A stretch of DNA of 64,000 bases from Anaerolineae bacterium (GTDB lineage: Bacteria; Chloroflexota; Anaerolineae; Anaerolineales; Villigracilaceae): NCBI GenBank assembly GCA_018645405.1, contig JABGOQ010000087.1, positions 1 through 64,000 on the forward strand, written 5' to 3'. The notes beneath the pieces are model-generated. The model was given only the letters and a program-made list of their open reading frames with translations, was not told the origin of the DNA and did no database searches. The position numbers and the translations under genes were made by a program. Shown here piece after piece: positions 45,597 through 54,079 of this stretch; within the stretch, counting starts at the first letter, position 1; each line of letters starts with the position of its first letter.

Positions 45597-46559
45597 CTAT
45601 TCTTCTTTTTTATGCTGAAATCCAACTTCATCTCGTATAAGACTCTGAGGTTTTCCCATCAAGCGGAAGTACATCCGAGAGAGATATTCTCCAAAAATGC
45701 CCATCGCAAAAAGTTGCGCCCCAGAAAAAATGGCGATAATTGAAGCGAGGAAGGGAAACCCCGGTACAGGGCTGCCTTGCAAAAAAAAGCGAATAATGAC
45801 ATAAAGAAAAATACCCAAACCGAAGAATGTTAGGCCAAAACCCAGCCAGCTTGCAAGTTGAATGGGAAGAGTACTAAAGCCTGTTATCAGGTTGAATGTG
45901 TGCAAAATCAGTTTTCGAAAAGTATAATTTGAGTCCCCTTCTTTACGAGATGCATGTTGAACAGGAATATATCCAAAGCGTGTTGTTCCCCATGTCAGCA
46001 AAACATCTATAGAAATAAAAGAGCTGCTGTAATCAGCGAACCCATTTCTAAGACTTGTCCGAAAAGCACGGAATGCACCACTTTTTTCAATCCCAACAAC
46101 ACCCAAACTAATCCTTAGAATTTGTTTCATCAACCGAGATGAAAAATTTCGCCACAGAAGATGTGTCTCTTTCTCGGGGTAACCATAAACTACATCATAA
46201 CCCTTCTCTAGTTCTGCCAAAAGTTTATGAATTTCTTTTGGGGGGTGCTGTAAATCATCATCCATCGTAATAATCGTATCGTAAGTTGCGGCTCTAATGC
46301 CTTGCAAAAGTGCATTATGCTGACCATAATTACGCATCAGATGAATGCCACGCAACCAAGCATAATTTCTTCGCAATTCAAGAATTTTTCCCCAACTTCC
46401 GTCTGGGCTACCATCCACAACAAGAATCACCTCATAATCTTCTCCCAAAGCATTCAAAGATTTTTTTAGGCTTTCGACCAAAAATGGAAGTATCTTCTCA
46501 CTTTTATAAACAGGAATAACTACAGAAAGCCCTTTTTCAAAGGGGATGAGTTGCTGCAT
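45597..46559 (-). CDS. Family 2 polyprenyl-phosphate glycosyltransferase
   Basis: This protein of about 320 residues has a GT-A domain with LSVVIPVYKSEKIL, VVDGSPDGS and the DxD-like TMDDDLQHPP. Two C-terminal membrane helices follow (about 230-295), as in DPM1/ArnC/GtrB enzymes that load a sugar onto a polyprenyl phosphate. The ATG at 46559 shares one base with the stop of the glpD-like gene (TGATG); a GTG three bases earlier is also possible. It probably supplies the lipid-linked sugar for the GT-C-like protein at the end of the same operon. Confidence 0.92.
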   Translation of the reverse strand: MQQLIPFEKGLSVVIPVYKSEKILPFLVESLKKSLNALGEDYEVILVVDGSPDGSWGKILELRRNYAWLRGIHLMRNYGQHNALLQGIRAATYDTIITMDDDLQHPPKEIHKLLAELEKGYDVVYGYPEKETHLLWRNFSSRLMKQILRISLGVVGIEKSGAFRAFRTSLRNGFADYSSSFISIDVLLTWGTTRFGYIPVQHASRKEGDSNYTFRKLILHTFNLITGFSTLPIQLASWLGFGLTFFGLGIFLYVIIRFFLQGSPVPGFPFLASIIAIFSGAQLFAMGIFGEYLSRMYFRLMGKPQSLIRDEVGFQHKKEE

Positions 46560-48250
46560 CACAACATGACCCCGTGCTTGCTTGCCATTAAATCAACAGT
46601 TCGAGCAATTTCGGTATTTCTCCGTTTATCGCTCCATCCTAAGGTTTCGGCGAGAATATCCGCTAACTCTACCAAAAGTGGTCGCGTGAGCATTCCTAAC
46701 TTGGCGATATTTGTACGGCGTAAAACCAAATCATTAAGATGGATGACTTTCTCTTTTTTCGCCAAGAAAACAATCTCTCCACGGCTATAGTTTGGTAGTG
46801 ACTCCAAAGATGTATCCTTGCTATCAGAGATAAACATGGCTACCTCTTCAACACGTGTTCCATAGCGCTGATAAAGCTCACCCAGCCTATCAAGAGAGAG
46901 ATTTGTCCACGCAGCAATGCCTTCCAATTTTTGTTTTCGGTCTTCTTGCCTGCGTTCATAATTTCGCCCGCCACCAATAGCCAAATCCCGTGTTGAGATT
47001 TTTCTCTCCATCCCCAAAAAGGCGAGTGATTTATCCGTCACTTGTTCTGCAAAGGCTCGGAAAGATGTCCACTTGCCACCCACCAACGAATAGATAGGGT
47101 AATTCTGCCCCGTCCAAACACCGCTGAGAACCTGAATGGTATGGTCACGGGAGATTTGCCCCGTCGTCTTTGCACCACTATATTCTAGCGGGCGCACACC
47201 AGAAAAGCGAAAAACAATCTGACCACGCGTCACAGAAATATCGGGGAAAACTGTCTCGATCATCTCAAGAAAATAATCTACTTCTTCCTCAGTGCAAACT
47301 GCATCATCTGGATTTTCAATAGGTATATCTGATGTCCCCACTAAAACTTTGTCATGAAGTGGATATATTAGCACAATCCGTCCATCATCATTCTCAAAGA
47401 AGAATTCATGATCGCCAATTGCAGCACGAAGTTCGGAGTTAGCGAGAACCAAGTGCGAGCCTTTGGTCCCGCCAATGAAACGCGCCTTCAAGCCTAAGGT
47501 CGCGTTCGTCTCGTCTATCCAGGGTCCGGCAGCATTAATTAGCAGACGAGGACGAACGTCGTAAAGCTCTCCGGTTAACTCATCCTTCAGGGTAACAAAA
47601 TTCAATTTCCCGCCCTCAAGGCTAATATAATTCAGCGCACGCGCATTGGGGTGGTCTGCTTCCGCGTCGAGGAGCATCTCTACGGCAAGGCGCTCTGGCT
47701 CAGTAATCGCGCCATCATAATAGGTTGCGGCATAGCGAAGAGATGGATTTAAGCGATTCCAGCGCATAAGTGCTTTTTTACGCGAGGTAAACTGATGCTT
47801 CGGAACAGTTTTTTGCTTACGCGTGAAAGCATCATAGAAAATCAATCCTATTTTTATTACCAATGCACCACGTTCGGAGGGACGATCAAGAAAGTTAAAA
47901 AATTTAAGGGGAGCATTGAGCAAGCCAGAGAAAATTTTAAAAATGGGAATAGTTGTAGGCAATGGATGGACGATATGGGGGGCGTTTTTTAGCATCCGAT
48001 TGCGCTCCTGAACCGCCTCACGTACGAGACGAAACTCGCCGTTTTCGAGATAGCGGATACCGCCATGCGCCATATGTGAAGATGCTGCGCTCGCGCCAGA
48101 AGCAAAATCAGCGCGGTCAATAAGAAGTACGTTAACATCATTAAGAGCAAGATCGCGGAAGGTGGCAATGCCATTGACACCAGCTCCAATAATAAGAATA
48201 TCAAGGTTTGGGGACTCTTTAAGTGAAGATAAAATTTCGGTTCGTTTCAT
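46559..48250 (-). CDS. glpD: FAD-dependent glycerol-3-phosphate dehydrogenase
   Basis: This 563-residue flavoprotein oxidises glycerol-3-phosphate to dihydroxyacetone phosphate and passes electrons to quinone. The FAD-binding GAGVNGIATFRDLAL and SHMAHGGIRYLE segments lie at the N-terminus. Family motifs INAAGPWID, GGTKGSHLVL, LVGTSD and the C-terminal DUF-like domain follow. The start at 48250 gives MKRTEILSSLKES; a longer reading lacks support. It heads an operon of sugar-modifying and glycosyltransferase genes and is translationally coupled to the next gene. That is an unusual setting for glpD and suggests a link to glycerol-containing lipids or polymers. Confidence 0.92.
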   Translation of the reverse strand: MKRTEILSSLKESPNLDILIIGAGVNGIATFRDLALNDVNVLLIDRADFASGASAASSHMAHGGIRYLENGEFRLVREAVQERNRMLKNAPHIVHPLPTTIPIFKIFSGLLNAPLKFFNFLDRPSERGALVIKIGLIFYDAFTRKQKTVPKHQFTSRKKALMRWNRLNPSLRYAATYYDGAITEPERLAVEMLLDAEADHPNARALNYISLEGGKLNFVTLKDELTGELYDVRPRLLINAAGPWIDETNATLGLKARFIGGTKGSHLVLANSELRAAIGDHEFFFENDDGRIVLIYPLHDKVLVGTSDIPIENPDDAVCTEEEVDYFLEMIETVFPDISVTRGQIVFRFSGVRPLEYSGAKTTGQISRDHTIQVLSGVWTGQNYPIYSLVGGKWTSFRAFAEQVTDKSLAFLGMERKISTRDLAIGGGRNYERRQEDRKQKLEGIAAWTNLSLDRLGELYQRYGTRVEEVAMFISDSKDTSLESLPNYSRGEIVFLAKKEKVIHLNDLVLRRTNIAKLGMLTRPLLVELADILAETLGWSDKRRNTEIARTVDLMASKHGVML

Positions 48251-48397
48251 GGTTTTGCTTCCCAAATAAAAAGATAAAATATGTATGCAGAATTGTACCG
48301 TATACTGCGGAGAAACTCGGAACACAAATTGCATATTTTTTGATAGATTCTAAGTTCCCTTGCTAATGATTACGCAATACAGAATAGCTACAAATGA

Positions 48398-48403
48398 TAT
48401 AAT
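48398..48403 (+). promoter_or_regulatory. -10 box upstream of the LysM-like protein
   Basis: A consensus TATAAT stands 16 bases before the ATG at 48420. No good -35 box is visible. The preceding TACGCAATAC word also occurs in the periodic repeat at 22115-22141. Confidence 0.55.
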
Positions 48404-48419
48404 GCGGCAGGTAAAAAAT

Positions 48420-49256
48420 ATGATAAAAACGAAATTTCTATTCTTCTTTGGCTTGCCTCTCCTTTTTGCTCTGCTCGTAGGGCTTTCTTTTTCGGCACAA
48501 GCCTCCTCCTCTCCACAATTTGGTGAGTTTCAAACCCCAACTGCGGGCCCTGATGGACGCATCATCTACACCGTACGAGAGGGAGATAATTGTATCCGTA
48601 TTGAACTGCTTCATGGTATTGACAATAATCAACTCCGCGCGCTCAACCCAGAGCTAGATGAGGACTGCACTGTAATCCCCGGTCAAAAAATAATGATTGG
48701 CATTGGCGGTCCTGCTGCTGCACCAACCATCACCCCCGGACCCTCCCCTACTCCAACACAAGTTTTACCCACACCAACACCTTTTAATGGGACAACTGAA
48801 ATCTGCGTCCTTCTTTTTGAGGATAGCAATGGGGATGCCCTCCGCCAGGAAACAGAATTAGGATTGGCAGGTGGCGCAATCAGTGTTACCAATGCTTTGG
48901 GCGGATACTCCGAAACCCAAAATTCGATTAGCGAAATCGACCTTGAGACGGAGGAACCTGCTTCCGTTTGTTTTGCAGATGTTCCTGAAGGAGAATATAC
49001 CGTTAGTGCGGCAATCCCTGATGGCTATAACCCGACAATCAATCTTAGCTATTCACTCGAAGTCCAAGCTGGAGATCGGGCGTTTGTTGGCTTTGGAGCA
49101 CAACCCCAAACATCCACATCTGAAGACCCAACAGAAGAGGGCAATAATTCATCTGCTTTGCTCGGCATTCTCGGCGCAATCTTATTGCTTGGCGGTGCTG
49201 GGCTGGCGTGGTACGCAATGCGAATAAACAAACCCTCAACGAAGCTGAAATATTGA
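48420..49256 (+). CDS. Surface protein with LysM-like and SdrD B-like domains
   Basis: This 278-residue protein has a signal peptide ending near SFSAQASSS. A LysM-like repeat follows (IIYTVREGDNCIRI to PGQKIMIG, about 45-100), then a Pro/Thr linker and an SdrD B/Cna B-like beta domain (ICVLLFEDSNGDALRQETELG, about 120-225). A C-terminal membrane helix ends it (about 245-265). LysM would bind peptidoglycan or chitin-like polymers, and the C-terminal helix would anchor the protein outside the cell. The start at 48420 was chosen over an earlier ATG because a normal signal peptide begins there. It is monocistronic, with a strong terminator. Confidence 0.85.
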   Translation: MIKTKFLFFFGLPLLFALLVGLSFSAQASSSPQFGEFQTPTAGPDGRIIYTVREGDNCIRIELLHGIDNNQLRALNPELDEDCTVIPGQKIMIGIGGPAAAPTITPGPSPTPTQVLPTPTPFNGTTEICVLLFEDSNGDALRQETELGLAGGAISVTNALGGYSETQNSISEIDLETEEPASVCFADVPEGEYTVSAAIPDGYNPTINLSYSLEVQAGDRAFVGFGAQPQTSTSEDPTEEGNNSSALLGILGAILLLGGAGLAWYAMRINKPSTKLKY

Positions 49257-49275
49257 TCAACTTCTCATAACTTGG

Positions 49276-49305
49276 TAGCCAGTTATTCAACTGGCTATTT
49301 TTTTT
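49276..49305 (+). terminator. Intrinsic terminator after the LysM-like gene
   Basis: A perfect 9-bp stem (49276-49284 with 49289-49297), 4-nt loop, runs directly into eight or more T residues. Confidence 0.93.
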
Positions 49306-49353
49306 AGCCTGAACAGGGAGAATTAGAGTTGTATTAGACCAACCAGCGTACGC

Positions 49354-49383
49354 TTGACTTTCAACCCTCAAATTGCGTAAAAT
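49354..49383 (+). promoter_or_regulatory. Promoter of the DnaJ-like gene
   Basis: TTGACT (49354-49359) and TAAAAT (49378-49383) are separated by 18 bases. The ATG lies 53 bases beyond the -10 box. No CIRCE inverted repeat is seen. Confidence 0.7.
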
Positions 49384-49435
49384 AGGATTGTATCTGTCCG
49401 AAAAGAAAACGACACAAAACCCACACAGGTAAAAA

Positions 49436-50365
49436 ATGGAATATAGAGACTATTATAAAATTTTAGGGGTTGAGCGCAAAGCCAGTCAGGATGAGATTAA
49501 GAAGGTCTATCGAAAACTGGCAATGAAATATCACCCTGACAAAAACCCAGACAATAAAGAAGCTGAAGAAAAATTCAAAGAAATCAATGAAGCGCATCAA
49601 GTTTTAAGTGATCCAGAAAAACGCGCTCGTTATGACCAACTTGGCTCATCCTATTCGCAATGGCAACAACGCGGCGCACCCGGTGATTTTAACTGGGGTG
49701 ATTTTTTCGGTGGCGCAGCAGGAAGCGCCCCGCGCGGAGGTTCTCGCCATGTCCGCTATGAGGATGTGGGCGATATGTTTGGTGGTGGCGGTATGGGCGG
49801 ATTTTCAGATTTCTTCGAAGCGATGTTCGGGATGGGAGGTGGTAGGGGTGCGCAAGCAAGTCAAAATCCACGTATGCAACCGCAGCGTTATGAACAGCCA
49901 GTCAACATTTCTTTAGAAGAGGCTCATCAGGGCGCAATCCGCATTTTACAGAGCGAAGGAAAGCGTGTTCAAGTCAAAATTCCAGCAGGTGCAAAAAGCG
50001 GAACAAAAGTCCGCGTTAAGGGAAAAGCCCCTGGTGGCGGGGATCTATATCTTAAGGTAACCGTTGACAAAAACGCAAAATTTGAACGTAAGGAAGATAA
50101 TCTTCATACCCAGACCAGCGTAGATGTATTTACCGCGCTTTTGGGTGGAAAAACACAAGTCAAAACACTCAACGGTAATCTTTCACTGACAATTCCTGCC
50201 GGCACACAGCCAGAACAAGTTATTCGGCTATCAGGTCGGGGGATGCCAAAATTGCGTAGCCCCAAAGATAAAGGTGACCTTTTTGTGCGCGTGAAAGTGA
50301 AAATCCCAAAAGATTTAAGTGAAGAGCAGAAGACTTTATTGAAAGAAGTTGCTGGAAAGAATTAA
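49436..50365 (+). CDS. cbpA: DnaJ-class co-chaperone (CbpA-like)
   Basis: This 309-residue protein has the J domain at residues 1-70 with the HPD motif in [11 protein letters not shown], then a Gly/Phe-rich region (about 75-150), then the two C-terminal substrate-binding beta domains. The cysteine-rich zinc-finger of DnaJ is absent, which places it with CbpA/DnaJ type II. It would stimulate DnaK ATPase and hand over unfolded clients. The ATG follows CAGGT. The HtrA-like protease gene begins 48 bases later in the same direction, so a protein-quality unit is plausible; dnaK is not in the window. Confidence 0.94.
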   Translation: MEYRDYYKILGVERKASQDEIKKVYRKLAMKYHPDKNPDNKEAEEKFKEINEAHQVLSDPEKRARYDQLGSSYSQWQQRGAPGDFNWGDFFGGAAGSAPRGGSRHVRYEDVGDMFGGGGMGGFSDFFEAMFGMGGGRGAQASQNPRMQPQRYEQPVNISLEEAHQGAIRILQSEGKRVQVKIPAGAKSGTKVRVKGKAPGGGDLYLKVTVDKNAKFERKEDNLHTQTSVDVFTALLGGKTQVKTLNGNLSLTIPAGTQPEQVIRLSGRGMPKLRSPKDKGDLFVRVKVKIPKDLSEEQKTLLKEVAGKN

Positions 50366-50413
50366 GAATATTATCTCATCTAAAGCGAAACTTGCTTTAT
50401 TTCAGGAGAAAAA

Positions 50414-51547
50414 ATGAAACGAATATTGGTAATTTTATCTGTACTTATCTTGGCTATTCTTTCTTGTCAGGTGACAAGTTCTGAGCTAAATCCAGCCACC
50501 CTTGTGCCTAATGAAGAAAATAGCACAAATGCACCTTCACAAGAAATCTATCTTCCTCCACCTGAGTCTGGAAGTTTAACTGCTCTTTACGAAAGCGCGC
50601 TACCTGGCGTTGTTTCAATCCGTGTTATCACAGATAATGGCAGCGGAATCGGCTCTGGTTTTCTCTTTGACGATCAGGGGCATGTAGTAACAAATTTCCA
50701 TGTTGTAGAAGGGGCAACTGAAGTGGAAGTAGATTTCTCTTCTGGTTTTAAAACCTACGGAACAGTAATCGGTACAGACTTGGATTCAGACTTGGCGGTC
50801 ATTAAAGTAAATATTCCTGCCGAAGAACTTCACCCTCTCCCCATTGGCGACTCAGATTTGCTTCGTGTTGGGCAAACGGTTATCGCTATTGGTAATCCAT
50901 TTGGCTTGAGCGGAACGATGACAACGGGGATTGTCTCAGCTCTCGGACGAACACTTGATTCTATGAATGATGCCCCTGGCGGTGGTTTTTTCACGGCAGG
51001 TGACATCATCCAAACCGATGCAGCCATCAACCCTGGTAACTCTGGGGGACCACTCTTTAATCTCAGTGGTGAAGTAATTGGCATCAACCGTGCTATTCGC
51101 ACAACAAGTTTTTCAGATGGAGGAGAACCTGTCAACTCGGGAATCGGTTTTGCCATCTCTATCAATATCGTGAAACGCGTCGTCCCCAGTTTGATCACAA
51201 AAGGCATTTATGATTATCCCTATATGGGAATCTCATCTCTCAGCGATCTTAGCCTACGTAGCATCGAAGTACTCGGCCTTGAACAACAAACTGGTGCCTA
51301 TATAACAAATATCTCACCAAATAGCCCTGCAGAAGAAGCTGGTCTGCGAGGTGCGAGCCCCAATGGAAATGGTGTCCCCACTGGTGGTGATCTTATTATC
51401 GGCATTGACGGGCAAGAAGTACAGCAATTTGATTCGTTGCTAAAATATCTCATCAACCATAAATCCCCAGGTGACATAGTCACCCTGACCATTCTCCGTG
51501 ATAGCCAAGAGATTGAGCTTGAAATGACCTTGGCTAAGAGACCTTAA
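50414..51547 (+). CDS. HtrA/DegP-like serine protease lipoprotein
   Basis: This 377-residue protein starts with a lipoprotein signal ending LAILSCQ, so Cys18 is probably lipidated. The trypsin-like domain carries the triad His in VVTNFHVVEG, Asp in DLDSDLAVIK and Ser in NPGNSGGPLF. A single C-terminal PDZ domain follows (about 270-375). HtrA proteases degrade or refold damaged envelope proteins. AGGAG lies just upstream of the ATG. It follows the DnaJ-like gene without a visible terminator. Confidence 0.95.
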   Translation: MKRILVILSVLILAILSCQVTSSELNPATLVPNEENSTNAPSQEIYLPPPESGSLTALYESALPGVVSIRVITDNGSGIGSGFLFDDQGHVVTNFHVVEGATEVEVDFSSGFKTYGTVIGTDLDSDLAVIKVNIPAEELHPLPIGDSDLLRVGQTVIAIGNPFGLSGTMTTGIVSALGRTLDSMNDAPGGGFFTAGDIIQTDAAINPGNSGGPLFNLSGEVIGINRAIRTTSFSDGGEPVNSGIGFAISINIVKRVVPSLITKGIYDYPYMGISSLSDLSLRSIEVLGLEQQTGAYITNISPNSPAEEAGLRGASPNGNGVPTGGDLIIGIDGQEVQQFDSLLKYLINHKSPGDIVTLTILRDSQEIELEMTLAKRP

Positions 51548-51643
51548 GACAGTCTTTTATAATTAATTTATGAAGTGAAAGGAGCAACAAGCACCCAATT
51601 TTGTACATTTCGTTCCAATCCAATTTCAAAATAAGGAGTGATT

Positions 51644-52687
51644 ATGTTAAGCGACAAGGCTATAAGTGAACTACTGGATTATAAAAGTGATAACCTTGTA
51701 CTCAGTATTTATCTGAACACTACCGAAAAAACACCAGAAGCCTATAAATTGACCTTACGCTCCATGCTTAAAGGAATTAATATGCCCTCCGATGAGGAGG
51801 CAATTATCCGGTATATTGAACACAAATATTCCAGAGAAGGGCGCAGCCTTGCTCTCTTCTCTTGTGCAGCAGAAAAATTTTTCCGCGCCTACCCTCTTTC
51901 TGTCCCCGTCCACAGCCGTATCCATATCGGAAGCAAACCCTATGTACGTCCGCTCGCAAATATCCTCGACGCGTACGGTGCATACGGTGTCGCACTGGTC
52001 GATAAACAAGGCGCACGCCTCTTCCACTTCCATTTGGGTGAATTAGTTGAACAAGAAGGTGTGATGGGCGATGAAGTTCATCAAGTTAGGGGCGTGCAAA
52101 GTAGCAAAAACCCCGTCAAGCGCAATATCAAAGAATCGGCAGAATTTGCAATGGCATTTTTCGGTGAGAAAAAGGTGCGTCGTATCTTACTTGGCGGAAC
52201 AGAAGAAAATTTAGCACAATTTCAAAATAATTTACCGAAGAAATGGCAAAGCCTTGTTGTGGGTACATTTTCTTTGGGGATGACGGCGAATCAGCACGAA
52301 GTTTTAGATGAGGCGATTAAGGTGGGGTCAGCCGCTGAAGAAAAACGGGAAGCCGGACTCGTCCTGCAAATGAACACCGCCGCGGCAAAACACGCTGAGG
52401 GCGTGGTGGGCTTGCGTGATACACTCCGCGCCTCCCACGAGGGGCGTATTCAGACCTTGCTCGTTGATGAAAACTATCATGCCCCCGGTTATCAATGTGA
52501 GGGCTGTGGGCATCTTGCCGCTGAAAAACAGGATTCTTGCCCCTTCTGTGGCGAGCAATTTGCTAAAATCACCGATGCGGCAGAAGTAGCCGTTCGCAAA
52601 GTGATGCTGGCTGGCGGCGTGGTCGAAATTGTCCGTGATAACCCCAAAATGGCAGAGGTCGGGATTGGTGGACTGCTAAGATATTAG
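51644..52687 (+). CDS. Bacterial eRF1-related (baeRF-type) protein with zinc ribbon
   Basis: This 347-residue protein resembles the bacterial archaeo-eukaryotic release-factor family. It has an N-terminal domain with LVLSIYLNTT, a middle RNase H-like domain including YGVALVDKQGARLFHFHLGE and RRILLGGTEENL, and a C-terminal eRF1-domain-3-like part. A zinc ribbon CEGCG...CPFCG (about 287-308) is inserted there. Members are proposed to act at ribosomes in translation stress, but activity is not established. The ATG at 51644 follows AAGGAG; a GTG at 51638 lies inside that site. It is followed by a 29-bp palindrome. Confidence 0.78.
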   Translation: MLSDKAISELLDYKSDNLVLSIYLNTTEKTPEAYKLTLRSMLKGINMPSDEEAIIRYIEHKYSREGRSLALFSCAAEKFFRAYPLSVPVHSRIHIGSKPYVRPLANILDAYGAYGVALVDKQGARLFHFHLGELVEQEGVMGDEVHQVRGVQSSKNPVKRNIKESAEFAMAFFGEKKVRRILLGGTEENLAQFQNNLPKKWQSLVVGTFSLGMTANQHEVLDEAIKVGSAAEEKREAGLVLQMNTAAAKHAEGVVGLRDTLRASHEGRIQTLLVDENYHAPGYQCEGCGHLAAEKQDSCPFCGEQFAKITDAAEVAVRKVMLAGGVVEIVRDNPKMAEVGIGGLLRY

Positions 52688-52693
52688 ATAATC

Positions 52694-52722
52694 GTAGGGG
52701 TGGGTCTCAGACCCACCCCTAC
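52694..52722. repeat. 29-bp perfect inverted repeat
   Basis: Two perfect 14-bp arms (52694-52707 and 52709-52722) surround one central base, reading GTAGGGGTGGGTCT and its complement. It lacks a T-run, so it is not a standard terminator. It resembles a mobile or repetitive palindrome. Confidence 0.8.
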
Positions 52723-52769
52723 AGAAACAAAACAGGCTTCTTGCCTTATGTCGAAAACAGGAGGTAATT

Positions 52770-53231
52770 ATGACAAAAATAAATAACATAAAACTAATCA
52801 TTTTTAGTGTTCTTATAATAATAACTTTAACCTGTTGTGGAGAGGCACCCCTACCTGTTGAAACACAACTCACTAATCCCTGTGCTTCAGAAGATATTAG
52901 TGCATATATTGCAGGTATTGATGATATAGCAAAACGATTCGAAGGTAAAACAGCCATAGCTGAAAACACCTCGCCTGAAAATCTGGAACTGATTATTAAA
53001 GAAATGCAAGCAATAGGGCAAGAACTTGAAATATTAGATACACCTTCCTGTGCCTTAAAAGTAAAAGCGGCATTAGATAGCTATATCTTCTCAGAGAGCC
53101 AATGTTATTTTGGTAATTATGCTGTTGAAATCTCTGGGAAAGATTCTCAAGAAAAGAAAACTGACTTTTGTAGTTTAGCTTTAGAGCAATTAGCCTATTA
53201 CAATACCCAAAGAAATGCCTTGAGCGAATAA
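52770..53231 (+). CDS. Small lipoprotein of unknown function
   Basis: This 153-residue protein has a signal peptide with the lipobox-like LTCCGE, so a cysteine at 23 or 24 is probably lipidated. The mature part is helical and contains several cysteines (PCASEDI, PSCALKV, QCYFGN and FCSLAL) that could form disulfides. I recognise no domain. A strong AGGAGG site precedes the ATG, and a terminator follows at 53286-53310, so it is likely a monocistronic envelope protein. Confidence 0.78.
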   Translation: MTKINNIKLIIFSVLIIITLTCCGEAPLPVETQLTNPCASEDISAYIAGIDDIAKRFEGKTAIAENTSPENLELIIKEMQAIGQELEILDTPSCALKVKAALDSYIFSESQCYFGNYAVEISGKDSQEKKTDFCSLALEQLAYYNTQRNALSE

Positions 53232-53285
53232 CAGGCACAGATAAAATGTTTTTCTCTTTGGAAACGCTCTATCTAAAATAAAAAC

Positions 53286-53310
53286 GGGTTGCCCATGCAA
53301 CCCATTTTTT
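53286..53310. terminator. Intrinsic terminator between convergent genes
   Basis: A 7-bp GC-rich stem (53286-53292 with 53297-53303), 4-nt loop, is followed by ATTTTTT on the plus strand and bordered by AAAA on the left. It can serve both converging genes. Confidence 0.82.
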
Positions 53311-53343
53311 CTTTAAAGTCTTGGTATCTTGGTAGTTCAAATT

Positions 53344-53988
53344 CTACTCTCTAAACCGCTCTTCTTCCCATACATCTGCCCGATTATGATAGGCACCGTT
53401 CTCCCAATAGCCAAGTCTGTCAGCTGCCATAAACTCAAGTGAGCGCAACCATTTAGCACCCTTCCAAAAATAGGGCGATTCCAACTCCCCCGCCTTCTCA
53501 GGGATGTGCCCAATCACTCCACGTAGAGGATAACCATGATCGGGAGTCAATGGTACACCATCAAAATGCGTAGCGAGCAAAAAGCTCTCTTGCAGAGCAA
53601 CTTCCAAAGGAAGATTAGTTGTGTAGCCATGTTCAGCGTGCTGCATAACATGAGTCACATTTGGTTTGAGTTTAATTAATTCGGCATCAAGCATTGCTTT
53701 GAGTGAAACACCTTCCCAAAGGGTATCGGCTTTGCTCCAAGTTGTGACACAGTGAATATCCATCAAGACTTTGGTACGTGGTAAAGATTGGAATTCATCC
53801 CAGTTCCAGCTTTTTTCTCCTTCCACTTCGCCCCAAACCCGAAAATCCCATGTTGCAGGCGTAAAGGGCGGGATAGGTCCCACATGCAAAACAGGAAATT
53901 TCAGGGTCAGTGATTGCCCTGGAGGCAGACGGTTTTCTTCGCGAATGCGCTCTTCTTCTTTTCGGCGGTCTAGATTAGGTTTATTCAT
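53344..53988 (-). CDS. Molybdopterin-dependent oxidoreductase, sulfite-oxidase family
   Basis: This 214-residue protein is a compact SuoX/YedY-type Mo-pterin domain. The molybdenum-ligand cysteine lies in MDIHCVTTWSKAD, and the pterin-contact segments QHAEHGYTTNLPLEVAL, PDHGYPLRGVIG and KGAKWLRSLEFMA follow. The reaction is probably oxygen-atom transfer. There is no Tat signal: the N-terminus is charged and the protein is likely cytoplasmic, which is unusual for YedY-like enzymes. GGAG precedes the ATG. No cytochrome or membrane partner gene is adjacent. Confidence 0.9.
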   Translation of the reverse strand: MNKPNLDRRKEEERIREENRLPPGQSLTLKFPVLHVGPIPPFTPATWDFRVWGEVEGEKSWNWDEFQSLPRTKVLMDIHCVTTWSKADTLWEGVSLKAMLDAELIKLKPNVTHVMQHAEHGYTTNLPLEVALQESFLLATHFDGVPLTPDHGYPLRGVIGHIPEKAGELESPYFWKGAKWLRSLEFMAADRLGYWENGAYHNRADVWEEERFRE

Positions 53989-54023
53989 ATTTTTTTCTCC
54001 TATGCGAAAATTATACCAATAAG

Positions 54024-54063
54024 AATAAAAAGTGCTGATGAATATTCATCAGCACTTTTTATT
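54024..54063. terminator. Perfect 40-bp bidirectional terminator palindrome
   Basis: Two perfect 20-bp arms (54024-54043 and 54044-54063) with A and T tracts at the ends form a fully symmetric terminator. It lies between the UPF0173 stop and the start of the next minus-strand gene. Confidence 0.92.
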
Positions 54064-54079
54064 TTAAAATCACCTTTTT

